From Propionibacteriaceae bacterium (GTDB taxonomy: Bacteria; Actinomycetota; Actinomycetes; Propionibacteriales; Propionibacteriaceae): 20,941 nucleotides of DNA. Of the stretch, positions 1 through 7,946 are shown one piece after another. Within the stretch, counting starts at the first letter, position 1; each line of letters opens with the position of its first letter. The translations under genes were made by a program, and so were the position numbers. The notes under the pieces are model-generated. The model was not told the origin of the DNA and ran no database searches. It saw only the letters and a list, made by a program, of their open reading frames with translations. The stretch spans positions 1-20,941 of the forward strand of contig WQYJ01000009.1 in the NCBI GenBank assembly GCA_009781325.1, written 5' to 3'.

Positions 1-1196
1 ACCTTGGATGTCAGATCCTTGGATTCGAGTTTGTCCACAGCGCTGGGTTCGTTCATCGTCACAACATCAGGAACAATGATCCATCCGGAAGTCAGATCCG
101 TGGTCGGGCCATCAACCGGGTCCTTGTTCAAGGCAATGATCAAAGCGACGGCACCCACAGCGATCACCAGCATGACCCCGAGTACGATGCCGATGATTCT
201 TCCGAGATGGTTGGGCTCGTCTTCTTCGGGCTCAAGTGCATGGGACGGGGGGCGTCCTCCGTTACCGGAGTTCATAACCATGGTCTTATCATCATCAGCG
301 AAGGCATGGGTCGGAGTGTCCTCTACCGACGAGGGAACAACGGCTTGAACCTTCTGACCGGCCAGCAGCCGCGAGATGTCTTCGTACATCTCTTGGGCAC
401 TCTGATAACGATCCGCGGCATTCTTAGCAAGAGCCTTGAGTGCGACTGTGTCCATCTGAGATGACACCAGCGGATCGACCTCCGACGGAGGTACGGGAGT
501 AGCCCGTACGTGCTGGTAGGCCAGGGAGACAGGGGAGTCGCCTTCGAAAGGAGGCTTGCCGGTCAGCAATTCATAAAGCAAACAGCCTGTGGAGTACAGA
601 TCGGAGCGCCGGTCAACCATCTCGCCGCGAATCTGTTCAGGTGACAGATATTGCGGGGTGCCGATTACTGAGGCAGTCTGGGTCATCGAAGCAGCGGTAT
701 CCGAGACTGCACGGGCAATGCCGAAGTCCATGACCTTGACCTGCCCGGTGTTTGTCAGCATGATATTTGCTGGTTTGATGTCGCGGTGAATGATGCCGTG
801 GCGGTGTGAGTAATCCAGAGCATCCAGGACGCATTGAGTAAGTTCTAATGCTTTGACAGGCTGAATCTTTCGTCCATCATGCAAGATCTCACGCAGAGTA
901 TGGCCTTGAACCAGCTCCATCACGATATAGGGGATCATCAATCCAGAGACTTCGTCATAGGATTCACCAGTGTCGAAGACGGAGACGATATTGGGGTGAT
1001 TCAGACCAGCAGCCGAATGGGCTTCGCGCCTGAACCTCTCTTGAAAAATAGGATCACCGGCGAGATCGACCTTCAGTCGCTTGATCGCCACATCCCGTTC
1101 TAGACGCGTATCGCGCGCACGGCGTACTTCTGCCATGCCTCCCCGACCAAGCAGAGGACCAAGGATATATCGATCACCTATCATATTGTCGGTCAT
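1..1196 (-). CDS. pknB: PASTA-domain Ser/Thr protein kinase PknB (3' end cut by window edge)
   Basis: Transmembrane eukaryotic-like Ser/Thr kinase that controls cell-wall growth and division by phosphorylating Thr residues on envelope proteins and FHA partners. The 398 visible residues read without a stop into the left edge. Seen: glycine loop GRGGMAE (about 17-23), ATP-binding lysine in VAIK (K39), catalytic HRDIKPAN (137-144), DFG (157-159), an activation loop with T172 and T174 followed by GTPQYLSPEQ, a juxtamembrane linker rich in Pro and acidic residues (about 280-330), one transmembrane helix (about 334-356), then the start of a first extracellular PASTA repeat (VPDVVTMNEPSAVDKL). The ATG at 1196 is preceded by GAGGAAAGGA at 5 nt. 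It is the last visible gene of the fhaA-fhaB-pstP-rodA-pbpA cluster, 147 bp after pbpA. The number of PASTA repeats is unknown because the 3' end is missing. The family assignment is very secure. Confidence 0.96.
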   Translation of the reverse strand, partial: MTDNMIGDRYILGPLLGRGGMAEVRRARDTRLERDVAIKRLKVDLAGDPIFQERFRREAHSAAGLNHPNIVSVFDTGESYDEVSGLMIPYIVMELVQGHTLREILHDGRKIQPVKALELTQCVLDALDYSHRHGIIHRDIKPANIMLTNTGQVKVMDFGIARAVSDTAASMTQTASVIGTPQYLSPEQIRGEMVDRRSDLYSTGCLLYELLTGKPPFEGDSPVSLAYQHVRATPVPPSEVDPLVSSQMDTVALKALAKNAADRYQSAQEMYEDISRLLAGQKVQAVVPSSVEDTPTHAFADDDKTMVMNSGNGGRPPSHALEPEEDEPNHLGRIIGIVLGVMLVIAVGAVALIIALNKDPVDGPTTDLTSGWIIVPDVVTMNEPSAVDKLESKDLTSK

Positions 1197-1343
1197 AATC
1201 GTCCTTTCCTCATGGTGAGGGTGGGCTCACCCCATAGCCGCGTCCGGTTCCTAGCACGCAGCCCTGTTCGGAATCTAGGTTCCACGCACTATTCTTGCGC
1301 GAGTTTCTGAGAGGAACCTGAAAGCTTGGTGTGAATTGTGCTC
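1197..1343. other. Intergenic gap between pbpA and pknB
   Basis: This 147-bp stretch separates two genes of an otherwise tightly packed minus-strand cluster. It contains the pknB ribosome-binding site (GAGGAAAGGA, 1202-1211). Short AGGTTCC/GGAACC-type words recur here (around 1248, 1276 and 1311), but I see no convincing terminator, promoter or small ORF. It is the place where pknA sits in mycobacteria, and there is no room for that gene here. A weak internal promoter for pknB is possible but unproven. Confidence 0.5.
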
Positions 1344-2774
1344 TCATCGAGTTGCCTGAAGTACCTTCCGTGCAACCGGAGCGGCATCACCGCCGCCCCA
1401 GAGGTCATCTGGAGTGTCATCATGACGCTGGAGGAAGACTACGACGACGACATCGGGGTTCAGGGCGAAGCTGACGAACCATGCATAATTCGGGTTATCA
1501 GGATCGGATTCAGCCGTCCCTGACTTTCCGCCCACGATCACTCCTGGGATCTGTGCACCGGTTCCGGTCCCGTTTGTCACCGCAGCCACCATCATTTCCC
1601 GCATCGATGCTGCTGTCGATGGGCTGACGACCAGAGAACTGTGGTCAGTGTGTTCATAGAGGATCGACAAGTCAGGAGCGCGTACTTCCTGAACAAGGTA
1701 CGGCTCGGACAACTGCCCATTATTGACAAAAGTGGAGGCAACCATGGCCATCTGCAGCGGAGTTGCCGCCACATCGAACTGTCCGATGGAACTCAACATC
1801 ACCTGAGCTTCATCAAGCTGAGTAGGGAAATTACTGGCAACCGCGCCCAATTCCGGTAGATATTCTGCATTGAAGCCGAACTTTTCAGCCTGTAGGCGCA
1901 GGGCATTGCCACCCAGATCATGTCCAATGTTGGCAAACGAGGTGTTGCAGGACAGTTGCAGTGCTCGGGCCAAGGTGACTTGGGTGTTACCGCAGTCAGT
2001 GGAGTTGGGCAGCCAGACCTCAGTCCCGGGCAGTTGTACGCGCGAAGGGGTGTCGATCATCGTATCCGGGGTATACCCGCTTTCGAGAGCCGCAGCAGCA
2101 ACAACCAATTTGAAGGTCGATCCCGGAGGGAAGATCTCACGGGTCGCGCGGTCCGCCATGGGCTGGCGCGGATCGGTGGTCAATTCCTGCCAGGCATCGC
2201 GGACATCGGTCAGATTATGAGATGCCAGCCTGGACGGATCATAACTGGGAGAGGTCACCAGGGCCAGAATGGCTCCTGTGTGCGGTTCCATGGCGACGAT
2301 TGCTCCGGAATACCCCTGCATGGCATCTCGTGCTGCTTCCTGAAGCCGAGGCGAGATGGTTGTCACCACTGAGGCGCCCTGGGGAGTACGCCCAGAGATC
2401 GTGTCGATGAGCCTTTGGAGCCATTGCGAGGAGCTCGATCCCACCAATTCGCGGTTAAAAGAATTCTCAATCCGGCTGGAGCCGTAGATGTACGAGTAGA
2501 AACCGGTGATAGGCGAATACAAGGGCCCGTCGGTATAGACCCGCTGATACCTAAAGATCGACCCGTCATCGGACTCGATAGAGTCCGCGATGACGACATT
2601 TCCAGCAAGGATCTGTCCTCGATGTATGTCGAATTCTGCTTCACGAGCCCGGATGTTGTACGGGTTTGCCTGCAGGGAGTCTTCGCGTACGAGGTTGAGG
2701 TAGGTCAGGTTCAGCAGCAGAGCCAGGACCATGAGGGCTGACACTGTGCCGACAGTACGAATCTGTGCGTTCAA
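1344..2774 (-). CDS. pbpA: Penicillin-binding protein PbpA (class B transpeptidase), TTG start
   Basis: Class B PBP that cross-links peptidoglycan outside the membrane, working with the SEDS polymerase encoded just upstream. The protein is 476 aa, close to mycobacterial PbpA. Seen: an N-terminal membrane anchor (about 8-30), a short pedestal region, then the transpeptidase domain with the three active-site motifs: STFK (S219 nucleophile, K222), SCN (275-277) and KSGT (417-420). The start codon is TTG, supported by GGAGGGGG on the complement of 2780-2787, 5 nt away. That TTG overlaps the rodA stop (TTGA), so the two are probably translationally coupled. Together with rodA, pstP, fhaA/B and pknB it forms the standard actinobacterial elongation/septation signalling cluster. 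In mycobacteria the PbpA product is itself a PknB substrate; whether that holds here is inference. Confidence 0.95.
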   Translation of the reverse strand: MNAQIRTVGTVSALMVLALLLNLTYLNLVREDSLQANPYNIRAREAEFDIHRGQILAGNVVIADSIESDDGSIFRYQRVYTDGPLYSPITGFYSYIYGSSRIENSFNRELVGSSSSQWLQRLIDTISGRTPQGASVVTTISPRLQEAARDAMQGYSGAIVAMEPHTGAILALVTSPSYDPSRLASHNLTDVRDAWQELTTDPRQPMADRATREIFPPGSTFKLVVAAAALESGYTPDTMIDTPSRVQLPGTEVWLPNSTDCGNTQVTLARALQLSCNTSFANIGHDLGGNALRLQAEKFGFNAEYLPELGAVASNFPTQLDEAQVMLSSIGQFDVAATPLQMAMVASTFVNNGQLSEPYLVQEVRAPDLSILYEHTDHSSLVVSPSTAASMREMMVAAVTNGTGTGAQIPGVIVGGKSGTAESDPDNPNYAWFVSFALNPDVVVVVFLQRHDDTPDDLWGGGDAAPVARKVLQATR

Positions 2775-4471
2775 TCTGTCCCCCTCCAGAAGTAGTCATC
2801 GTCGATGTCGTCGATGGTTGTTGTGATCTCTTCCTCCTCGCCGAACAGCCCCTTCACCACGGTCGTACGGGTCAGACCATCGTCTAAGAATGATTCGGGT
2901 ACCTTGCGTACGGTGTCTTCATTGATGGGAGAGATTTCATATTCAGTGGTTTCTTCGGAGCCAGGGTCGACGTCATCGATCCATTCGTCTCCGCTGCGTA
3001 CCTTCGGTTTGCCGCCGTCAGTGAGGGGGACTTGCTCGGCGTCGATTGCCTGCACAGGACGGATCGTACCCGTGCCGAGGTGGGCCAGTTCACGGGAAGT
3101 GATGACTTGGGTGGCCTCTTCGCCAAGAATCGTCACGCCAAAAGCTCCGACCTCACCACCAGCGGTGTGCGGCCTGCGAGCCTGATGAGAGATCACGATC
3201 AGAGCCGCGATGAGTATCCAGTTAGCGATCATCGACGAACCTCCCTGCGACATGAAGGGAGTGGTCAAACCAGTCAGCGGCAGCAGGCGGGTGACTCCGC
3301 CAATGATGGCGAAAGTCTGCAGGAGGAAGCCGAAGCTCAAACCCGCAGCGAAGAGCTTGGTGAAGCTGTCCGTGGCAATCAGGGAGGTTTTCAGACCTCG
3401 GAACACCAGCAGGGCGTACAAGACGATGATGCCCATCAAACCCACGATTCCGATTTCTTCACCCACGGCCGCAGCGATCATGTCCGAGTAGGAGAAAATG
3501 ATCAGATCGGGCCGACCTAGACCCCAGCCGGAACCGAACAGCCCTCCGTTGGAGAAACCGAACTGGGCTTGGATGATCTGTGTGGCATCGTCGGGATAGT
3601 CAAATGGATGCAGCCAGAAATCGATGCGCCGCTGAACATGCCCGGCAAACCTCAGAACAGCCGCGCCGCCGGCGGTGAAGAGTGCCAATCCGATGATGAC
3701 CCAGGAGACCTTGCCGGTCGCGACATAGATCATCATGACGAACAGACCGAAGAAGAGCAGGGATGTTCCGAGATCATTCTGAAAAACCATAATTGACAAC
3801 GAGACTGCCCACATCACCATAACCGGACCGAGGTCTCGCATGCGCGGCAGGTCGAGCCCCAGGAAGCGGCGCCCAGCCAACGAGAGGACTTCAGACTTGT
3901 CACAGAGGTACGCAGCGAAGCTGGCGGCGAGAACGAGCTTGGCGATCTCAGCGGGTTGGAAGGAAAAAGGACCGACACTGATCCAGATCCGTGAACCATA
4001 GACCTCAGAGCCCAACCCTGGGATCAGCGGTAGAAGCAGAAGGATGAAGGCGAGGGTGGACAGCAGGAAGGGGTAGCCCTTAAGCCTTCTTGGGTCCTTG
4101 AGAAGAAAGACAATGGTCAACAGGGCTGCCGCACCAAGTCCAACGGCAAGGAACTGGCTGTAGACCATCGGAGGGTCGTCACTGGTGAGATCGATACGAT
4201 TCAGCATGGCCAGCCCGATCCCAGTGAGAGTCAGCACGATAGGCAGGATAATCGGATCGGTGTACGGCACTGCGATGCGTACCCCTATGTGGAGCACAAC
4301 CCCGAGCCCAAACCAGCAGGCCGCCATCACCGGCCACAGCGGCGGCAGGACATTGTCACGCAGAAGGCTGGTCAGGAAGTAGCCCGCAAAGCCTATCGAT
4401 TGTCCGGCAAGGATTAAGAGCAACTGGGCTACTCCACGCGTTGGGTATCCGCGGGACTCGCTTTCAGCCAT
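2771..4471 (-). CDS. rodA: SEDS peptidoglycan glycosyltransferase RodA/FtsW with long C-terminal tail
   Basis: Polytopic membrane enzyme of the SEDS family that polymerises lipid II into glycan strands with a cognate class B PBP (here PbpA). The protein is 566 aa from the ATG at 4471. Seen: about ten or more hydrophobic helices between residues 12 and 430, the conserved RIWISVGPFSFQPAEIAK stretch (161-178), QNDLGTS with the essential Asp (D233), and the PLTGLTTPFMSQGGSS signature (398-413). Residues about 430-566 form a hydrophilic, acidic, Thr-rich tail that is longer than usual for the family. The reading frame stays open upstream to 4744 inside pstP, but that part is a shadow of pstP. The ATG at 4471 lies 1 nt beyond the pstP stop and has GGATGG about 8 nt upstream; the ATG at 4483 is an alternative without a visible Shine-Dalgarno. 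RodA and FtsW cannot be told apart with certainty, but the pairing with pbpA favours RodA. Confidence 0.93.
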   Translation of the reverse strand: MAESESRGYPTRGVAQLLLILAGQSIGFAGYFLTSLLRDNVLPPLWPVMAACWFGLGVVLHIGVRIAVPYTDPIILPIVLTLTGIGLAMLNRIDLTSDDPPMVYSQFLAVGLGAAALLTIVFLLKDPRRLKGYPFLLSTLAFILLLLPLIPGLGSEVYGSRIWISVGPFSFQPAEIAKLVLAASFAAYLCDKSEVLSLAGRRFLGLDLPRMRDLGPVMVMWAVSLSIMVFQNDLGTSLLFFGLFVMMIYVATGKVSWVIIGLALFTAGGAAVLRFAGHVQRRIDFWLHPFDYPDDATQIIQAQFGFSNGGLFGSGWGLGRPDLIIFSYSDMIAAAVGEEIGIVGLMGIIVLYALLVFRGLKTSLIATDSFTKLFAAGLSFGFLLQTFAIIGGVTRLLPLTGLTTPFMSQGGSSMIANWILIAALIVISHQARRPHTAGGEVGAFGVTILGEEATQVITSRELAHLGTGTIRPVQAIDAEQVPLTDGGKPKVRSGDEWIDDVDPGSEETTEYEISPINEDTVRKVPESFLDDGLTRTTVVKGLFGEEEEITTTIDDIDDDYFWRGTD

Positions 4472-4472
4472 A

Positions 4473-5867
4473 TCAGCAACCATCCAGCGGCGGCGGGGTG
4501 TCCGGCGGGCGATTCTCGCGGTTGGCAACGCATTGCTCAGCCTTAACCCGCAGTTCTTGGATAGTGATTTGCGCCTGGTCGAGACCTCCGGCACCCATAG
4601 GAATGGTGGCAATGACCCTGTCACGCCAGAAGTACGGCAGATCATCCATATCGATGGTCGTTGTTTCGTACAGCCGGTAAGTTCTGAACCCAGCGATGTC
4701 GCCGGAGATGCCTTGGAAGACGCCAACATGGCCATTGGAGTCACCGATGAAGTACTGATTGGTGGTGTAGGCGTAGACTCCCCAGCCGCCTCCGCCCAAG
4801 ATGAGGACGATCAAGAGCGCCAGAATCCACACTCCCCACCGAGGTTTCTTCCACCGAGTGGAGTAGCGCCGCCGCTCACTGATTAGCGATTCTGCATCCT
4901 CTTCGTCTGCCGGACTCTTGGCCTCCTCATAGGAGTCAACGAGTTCCTCATGCTCAACACCTGGGTCCCGGATTGCCATCACCAGGGAGGTAATGTGCGG
5001 ATCTGCGGCTGCTCCGATCAATCCGGACATCGTGAAGGTTGACAGAGGAAGCCCATCTTGGGATCCGACCAATTCAGGGTCCGGGGTAAAGACGAGGGTG
5101 TGTCCCGAGGAGGCATTGAGAGAGTCTTCGGGTGTGGCCAGGGTTTTTACCTCGACCACATCGGCAACAATCACAGTGATGTTGTCCGTACCCCCGGCTA
5201 AGTGGGCAAGATCAATCAGAGCGTCCATCACTTGGCTGAGCTCAGGGAACTTCATCGCCGCGGCAATTCCGGAGTCTGGTACGATCCCGCACAGCCCGTC
5301 AGAACAGAACATGATTCGGTCACCAGCGCTCAGCTCAACACTGAGATAATCGGGTTTGATTTCGGGTTGCCCGTTGAGCACTCTCAGCAACAGGGATCGA
5401 TGAGGATGGGTCATCGCCGCTTTTTCGTCGATCTTCCCATCATCGATCAAGGACTGAATATAGGAATGATCGTGGGTGACCCGTACTAACTCCCCCTCGG
5501 AGTAGAGGTAGCAGCGTGAATCTCCGATATGGACGATATTCATGCAGGAACCATCGAAGATTCCGCCGCAAATCGTCGTACCCATTCCGTCGAGCTTGGG
5601 GTGAGAGGCAATCATCAGCGCAAGATCCATATTGGCCCGATGAACAGCCTCTTTCCAGGTCTGGAGGGCTTCTTCACCGGCGACTGGTTCTTCATTGACT
5701 AGCCGCAGATCGCGGACGACGGAAGCCGAAGCGAGATCACCAGCGGCTGCACCACCCATACCATCGGCGACCAGGAGCATTGAGGTCGAGACAAACCCTG
5801 AGTCCTGGTTGGTCTTTCGAACCAATCCGATCTCTGAGTGGGCAATAGGGCGCAGGGTCAGCGGCAC
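4473..5867 (-). CDS. pstP: PP2C-family Ser/Thr protein phosphatase PstP, GTG start
   Basis: Metal-dependent PPM/PP2C phosphatase that reverses phosphorylation by the PASTA kinase of the same cluster. The protein is 464 aa, slightly shorter than mycobacterial PstP. Seen: the cytoplasmic catalytic domain (about 5-240) with RKTNQD (17-22), DGMGG (35-39), HIGDSR (113-118), SDGL (189-192) and GGTDNIT (225-231), the usual Mn/Mg-binding acidic residues; an acidic linker (about 245-335); a transmembrane helix (about 345-367); and an external C-terminal domain of about 95 residues containing a Thr-rich YETTTIDM patch. The start is GTG at 5867 with GGAGGT (complement of 5877-5882) 9 nt upstream and only 5 nt after the fhaB stop. 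It is followed immediately by rodA. Confidence 0.95.
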   Translation of the reverse strand: MPLTLRPIAHSEIGLVRKTNQDSGFVSTSMLLVADGMGGAAAGDLASASVVRDLRLVNEEPVAGEEALQTWKEAVHRANMDLALMIASHPKLDGMGTTICGGIFDGSCMNIVHIGDSRCYLYSEGELVRVTHDHSYIQSLIDDGKIDEKAAMTHPHRSLLLRVLNGQPEIKPDYLSVELSAGDRIMFCSDGLCGIVPDSGIAAAMKFPELSQVMDALIDLAHLAGGTDNITVIVADVVEVKTLATPEDSLNASSGHTLVFTPDPELVGSQDGLPLSTFTMSGLIGAAADPHITSLVMAIRDPGVEHEELVDSYEEAKSPADEEDAESLISERRRYSTRWKKPRWGVWILALLIVLILGGGGWGVYAYTTNQYFIGDSNGHVGVFQGISGDIAGFRTYRLYETTTIDMDDLPYFWRDRVIATIPMGAGGLDQAQITIQELRVKAEQCVANRENRPPDTPPPLDGC

Positions 5868-5872
5868 GTTGC

Positions 5873-6349
5873 TTACACCTCCAGCCTCATCTGGACTTCA
5901 CCGATGCGAATGACGTCATCAACCCCAACCCTAGTTGGATTGTTGATTCTTTCCGAATTGACGAAGGTTCCGTTCGTGCTCCCGAGGTCCTTCAGCAGCC
6001 AACCGCCATCGTCTTGGTGGCTGAGCAGGGCATGGGTCGAGGAAACATAATCATCATCGAGGACCAGTTCACATCCATCAGAGCGACCGATGTGGACCTC
6101 GGAAACGAGCTGAAGCCGGTCTCCGGCGTGAGCACCCGAATCGATGGCAAGTACCCAGGGTTCTTTCTTCCTTTTGCGGCTGGACTTCTTAGCGGGAGGA
6201 GTGCCATCCCCGGCGCCTGCGGACTTACGTGTCTTCTTCGCACGCCCGCCCACCATGTCAGCATTGACCACCATGGCGATGAGGATGATGAAGAGCCAGA
6301 GGATCGCCAAGAAGGCGATCTTCAGGACAAGGACAGTAAAGTCAGCCAC
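5873..6349 (-). CDS. fhaB: FHA-domain membrane protein FhaB (FipA-like)
   Basis: Small membrane-anchored phosphothreonine-binding protein, in actinobacteria a partner of PASTA-kinase signalling and of division/elongation proteins. With the GTG start chosen at 6349 the protein is 158 aa, close to the mycobacterial homologue. Seen: an N-terminal transmembrane helix (about 5-28), a Lys/Arg-rich linker (about 35-63), and an FHA domain with IGRS (87-90), SSTH (103-106, where SRxH is more usual) and GSTNG (123-127). The frame is open upstream to an ATG at 6478, but that segment lies inside fhaA and has no FhaB-like character. The ATG at 6388 is an alternative start that would overlap fhaA by 26 nt. 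Neither start has a strong Shine-Dalgarno, so the start is the least certain point. It sits 13 nt after the fhaA stop and 5 nt before pstP. Confidence 0.9.
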   Translation of the reverse strand: MADFTVLVLKIAFLAILWLFIILIAMVVNADMVGGRAKKTRKSAGAGDGTPPAKKSSRKRKKEPWVLAIDSGAHAGDRLQLVSEVHIGRSDGCELVLDDDYVSSTHALLSHQDDGGWLLKDLGSTNGTFVNSERINNPTRVGVDDVIRIGEVQMRLEV

Positions 6350-6362
6350 AGCAAATCCGGCT

Positions 6363-7076
6363 TTACAGGGAGTTTCCTGAGGGGGCATAGACCAGCATCT
6401 GCGTCTTGCCGATGTCGATCCGCGAGCCGTCACCCAAATCTGCTTCTGGAACTGCGCGGCCATCAACACGGATTCCATTTGTCGAGTTCAGGTCAAGAAT
6501 CTTCACCTTCAGCGAGGATCCTGCACCTGCTACGACGATCTGTGCGTGGACCCGCGAGATTCCGGGGTCGTTGATTCGTAAGTCAGCATCCGCACCTCTG
6601 CCAATTGTGAAGCCTGGGGGAGTCAGCGGGTGGCGTACGCCATTGACCTCGAGTACGAGATTCGCGTTGCGTATCGCCCCAGCCGAAGCAGTGGGACGAT
6701 CAACTTCAGCGACGGTCTCACTGGCGACGGCGAAACGGCCCACCGGCAGATCCACTCGTTCTTCCAACTGGATAGAGATGGGGCCATTGAAGATGTAGTC
6801 ATGCTCCGAGGCGTACTCCCGAAGATCAGCGGTGATCTCGGAGGTCATGGTCTTGGAATAAGGAAAGAGGCGGGCATAGTCATGCTTCGACAAAGAGATG
6901 AGGAAATCATTGGGGACAAGATACTTGTCAGAGGCCAGAATCTGAGCCTGTTCATCCAGTTCCTTGCACAGCCGATGCGTGATTTCTACAGGTTGGACAT
7001 CACCTTTGAAAGCCCGAGCGAAGACACCCCCAATAGCACTTTCGAGTCGCTTTTCAGCTTGGGAGAAGATTCCCAT
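6363..7076 (-). CDS. fhaA: FHA-domain protein FhaA (DUF3662 + FHA)
   Basis: Cytoplasmic phosphothreonine-binding scaffold. In mycobacteria FhaA binds phosphorylated MviN/MurJ-type proteins and moderates peptidoglycan synthesis. The protein is 237 aa, much shorter than mycobacterial FhaA because the long low-complexity linker is reduced. Seen: the N-terminal DUF3662/FhaA_N domain (about 1-110, beginning MGIFSQAEKRLESAIGG), a short linker, then an FHA domain with TIGR (157-160), SRVH (174-177) and NSTNG (197-201), the phosphopeptide-binding residues of the fold. The ATG at 7076 was chosen over the upstream in-frame start at 7097 because AAAGGAGG (complement of 7084-7091) sits 7 nt before it. 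It is the first gene of the cluster, with a candidate promoter at 7107-7134. Confidence 0.93.
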   Translation of the reverse strand: MGIFSQAEKRLESAIGGVFARAFKGDVQPVEITHRLCKELDEQAQILASDKYLVPNDFLISLSKHDYARLFPYSKTMTSEITADLREYASEHDYIFNGPISIQLEERVDLPVGRFAVASETVAEVDRPTASAGAIRNANLVLEVNGVRHPLTPPGFTIGRGADADLRINDPGISRVHAQIVVAGAGSSLKVKILDLNSTNGIRVDGRAVPEADLGDGSRIDIGKTQMLVYAPSGNSL

Positions 7077-7106
7077 CGATGTGCCTCCTTTCCACACGTA
7101 TCTCTC

Positions 7107-7134
7107 ATCCTACCCAATCATGAACGAGCACAAG
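7107..7134 (-). promoter_or_regulatory. Candidate promoter of the fhaA-pknB cluster
   Basis: On the minus strand, TAGGAT (complement of 7107-7112) is a good TANNNT -10 box. CTTGTG or TTGTGC lies 15-16 bp upstream (7128-7134) as a weak -35. Transcription would begin near 7100, about 24 nt before the fhaA start and just upstream of its strong AAAGGAGG site. The position between iclR and fhaA supports a new transcription unit here. The -35 match is poor, so this is a prediction only. Confidence 0.4.
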
Positions 7135-7168
7135 CCCGCATTAATGTGTTTCTTACGTCTTTGTTAGC

Positions 7169-7924
7169 TCAGATAAATGAAGCTTGGAGACGGCTGAGAG
7201 TAACAGCAGTGGTTTGCAGTGCGGAAACCATATGATCAAATCGGGAGGTGGTGCTGCCCGAGATCGAGATTGCTCCGTAGACCCTGTGTCCTTCGCCGAT
7301 CAGCGGTACCGCGCAGGAAACCGTACCCATGAGATGCTCCTCCTGATCGAAGGCCACACCGGCGCGGCGTACCTTGGCAAGCTCTGCTAAGAATTGGGTC
7401 TCATTAGTGATGGAATTGGGGGTCAATCGCGGAAAACCACGGGCAAGAACAGCGTCGACTACGTCAGGAGGTGAGAAGGCAAGTATCACCTTTCCTGCTG
7501 CTGTGGCTGTCGCAGGGAACCGAGAGTCCATGCGTGCCGGCGTGGATGGATGGCTGGGAGGTCGGTAGGTTTCTATGATTTTGATCTCGTGATTGTCCAA
7601 GACGGACAGGTGCACCGTTGTTCTGGTGACTGCTGCCAGATCCGCTAAGTACGGTGAAGCTAGCTCCCTGAAGCCTCGTTGACTTGTCGCCAGATGCCCC
7701 AACTCGACGAGCCTGGTTCCAAGCCGAAATAAACCCTCGTGAGTCTGATCCAAGATTCCATGAGTGGTGAGTTCTCCCACAAGCCGATAAACGGTAGAAC
7801 GCGGCAAGCCAGCCCGCCGAGCGATCTCAGCGCCGGTCAGCTCTTTGTCACGTGGGTGAAAAGCAGCTAGAAGAGCCATGACTCTTGCTATAGAACTGAT
7901 TCCCCCAGGGTCCTCAGTACCCAT
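7169..7924 (-). CDS. IclR-family transcriptional regulator
   Basis: DNA-binding regulator of the IclR family; these usually repress or activate a neighbouring catabolic gene in response to a small organic acid or aromatic ligand. The protein is 251 aa, the normal family length. Seen: an N-terminal winged helix-turn-helix (about 8-68, with GAEIARRAGLPRSTVYRLV) and the C-terminal effector-binding domain (about 75-250, with the ATAAGKVILA and GYGAIS-like VYGAISISG stretches of the family). The ATG at 7924 has no Shine-Dalgarno. Instead an extended -10 (TGGTATCAT) ends 6 nt before it, which points to a leaderless mRNA. A palindrome overlaps this -10, consistent with autoregulation. It lies 21 nt after the ugp gene on the same strand, but its ligand and targets cannot be read from the sequence. 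Confidence 0.92.
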   Translation of the reverse strand: MGTEDPGGISSIARVMALLAAFHPRDKELTGAEIARRAGLPRSTVYRLVGELTTHGILDQTHEGLFRLGTRLVELGHLATSQRGFRELASPYLADLAAVTRTTVHLSVLDNHEIKIIETYRPPSHPSTPARMDSRFPATATAAGKVILAFSPPDVVDAVLARGFPRLTPNSITNETQFLAELAKVRRAGVAFDQEEHLMGTVSCAVPLIGEGHRVYGAISISGSTTSRFDHMVSALQTTAVTLSRLQASFI

Positions 7925-7946
7925 ATCGTGATGATACCACGATCAC
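7925..7946 (-). promoter_or_regulatory. iclR extended -10 promoter inside a palindrome (candidate operator)
   Basis: The stretch contains ATCGTG, 7 nt, then CACGAT (7925-7930 and 7938-7943), a perfect 6-bp inverted repeat, flanked by a further partial GTGAT/ATCAC symmetry. On the minus strand the centre reads TGGTATCAT, an extended -10 element (TGN plus TATCAT). The ATG of iclR begins 6 nt after it, at the expected transcription start. A regulator bound to the palindrome would block RNA polymerase, so negative autoregulation is the simplest reading. The -35 region is weak and lies in the 3' end of ugp. Confidence 0.5.

Noticed and set aside
4..1103. Plus-strand ORFs in the first kilobase
   Set aside because: All lie opposite the PASTA kinase gene, which has every kinase motif and simply lacks a stop inside the window.
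4472..4744. N-terminal extension of RodA up to 4744
   Set aside because: It overlaps the pstP coding sequence, has no RodA-like features, and a suitable ATG with GGATGG lies at 4471.
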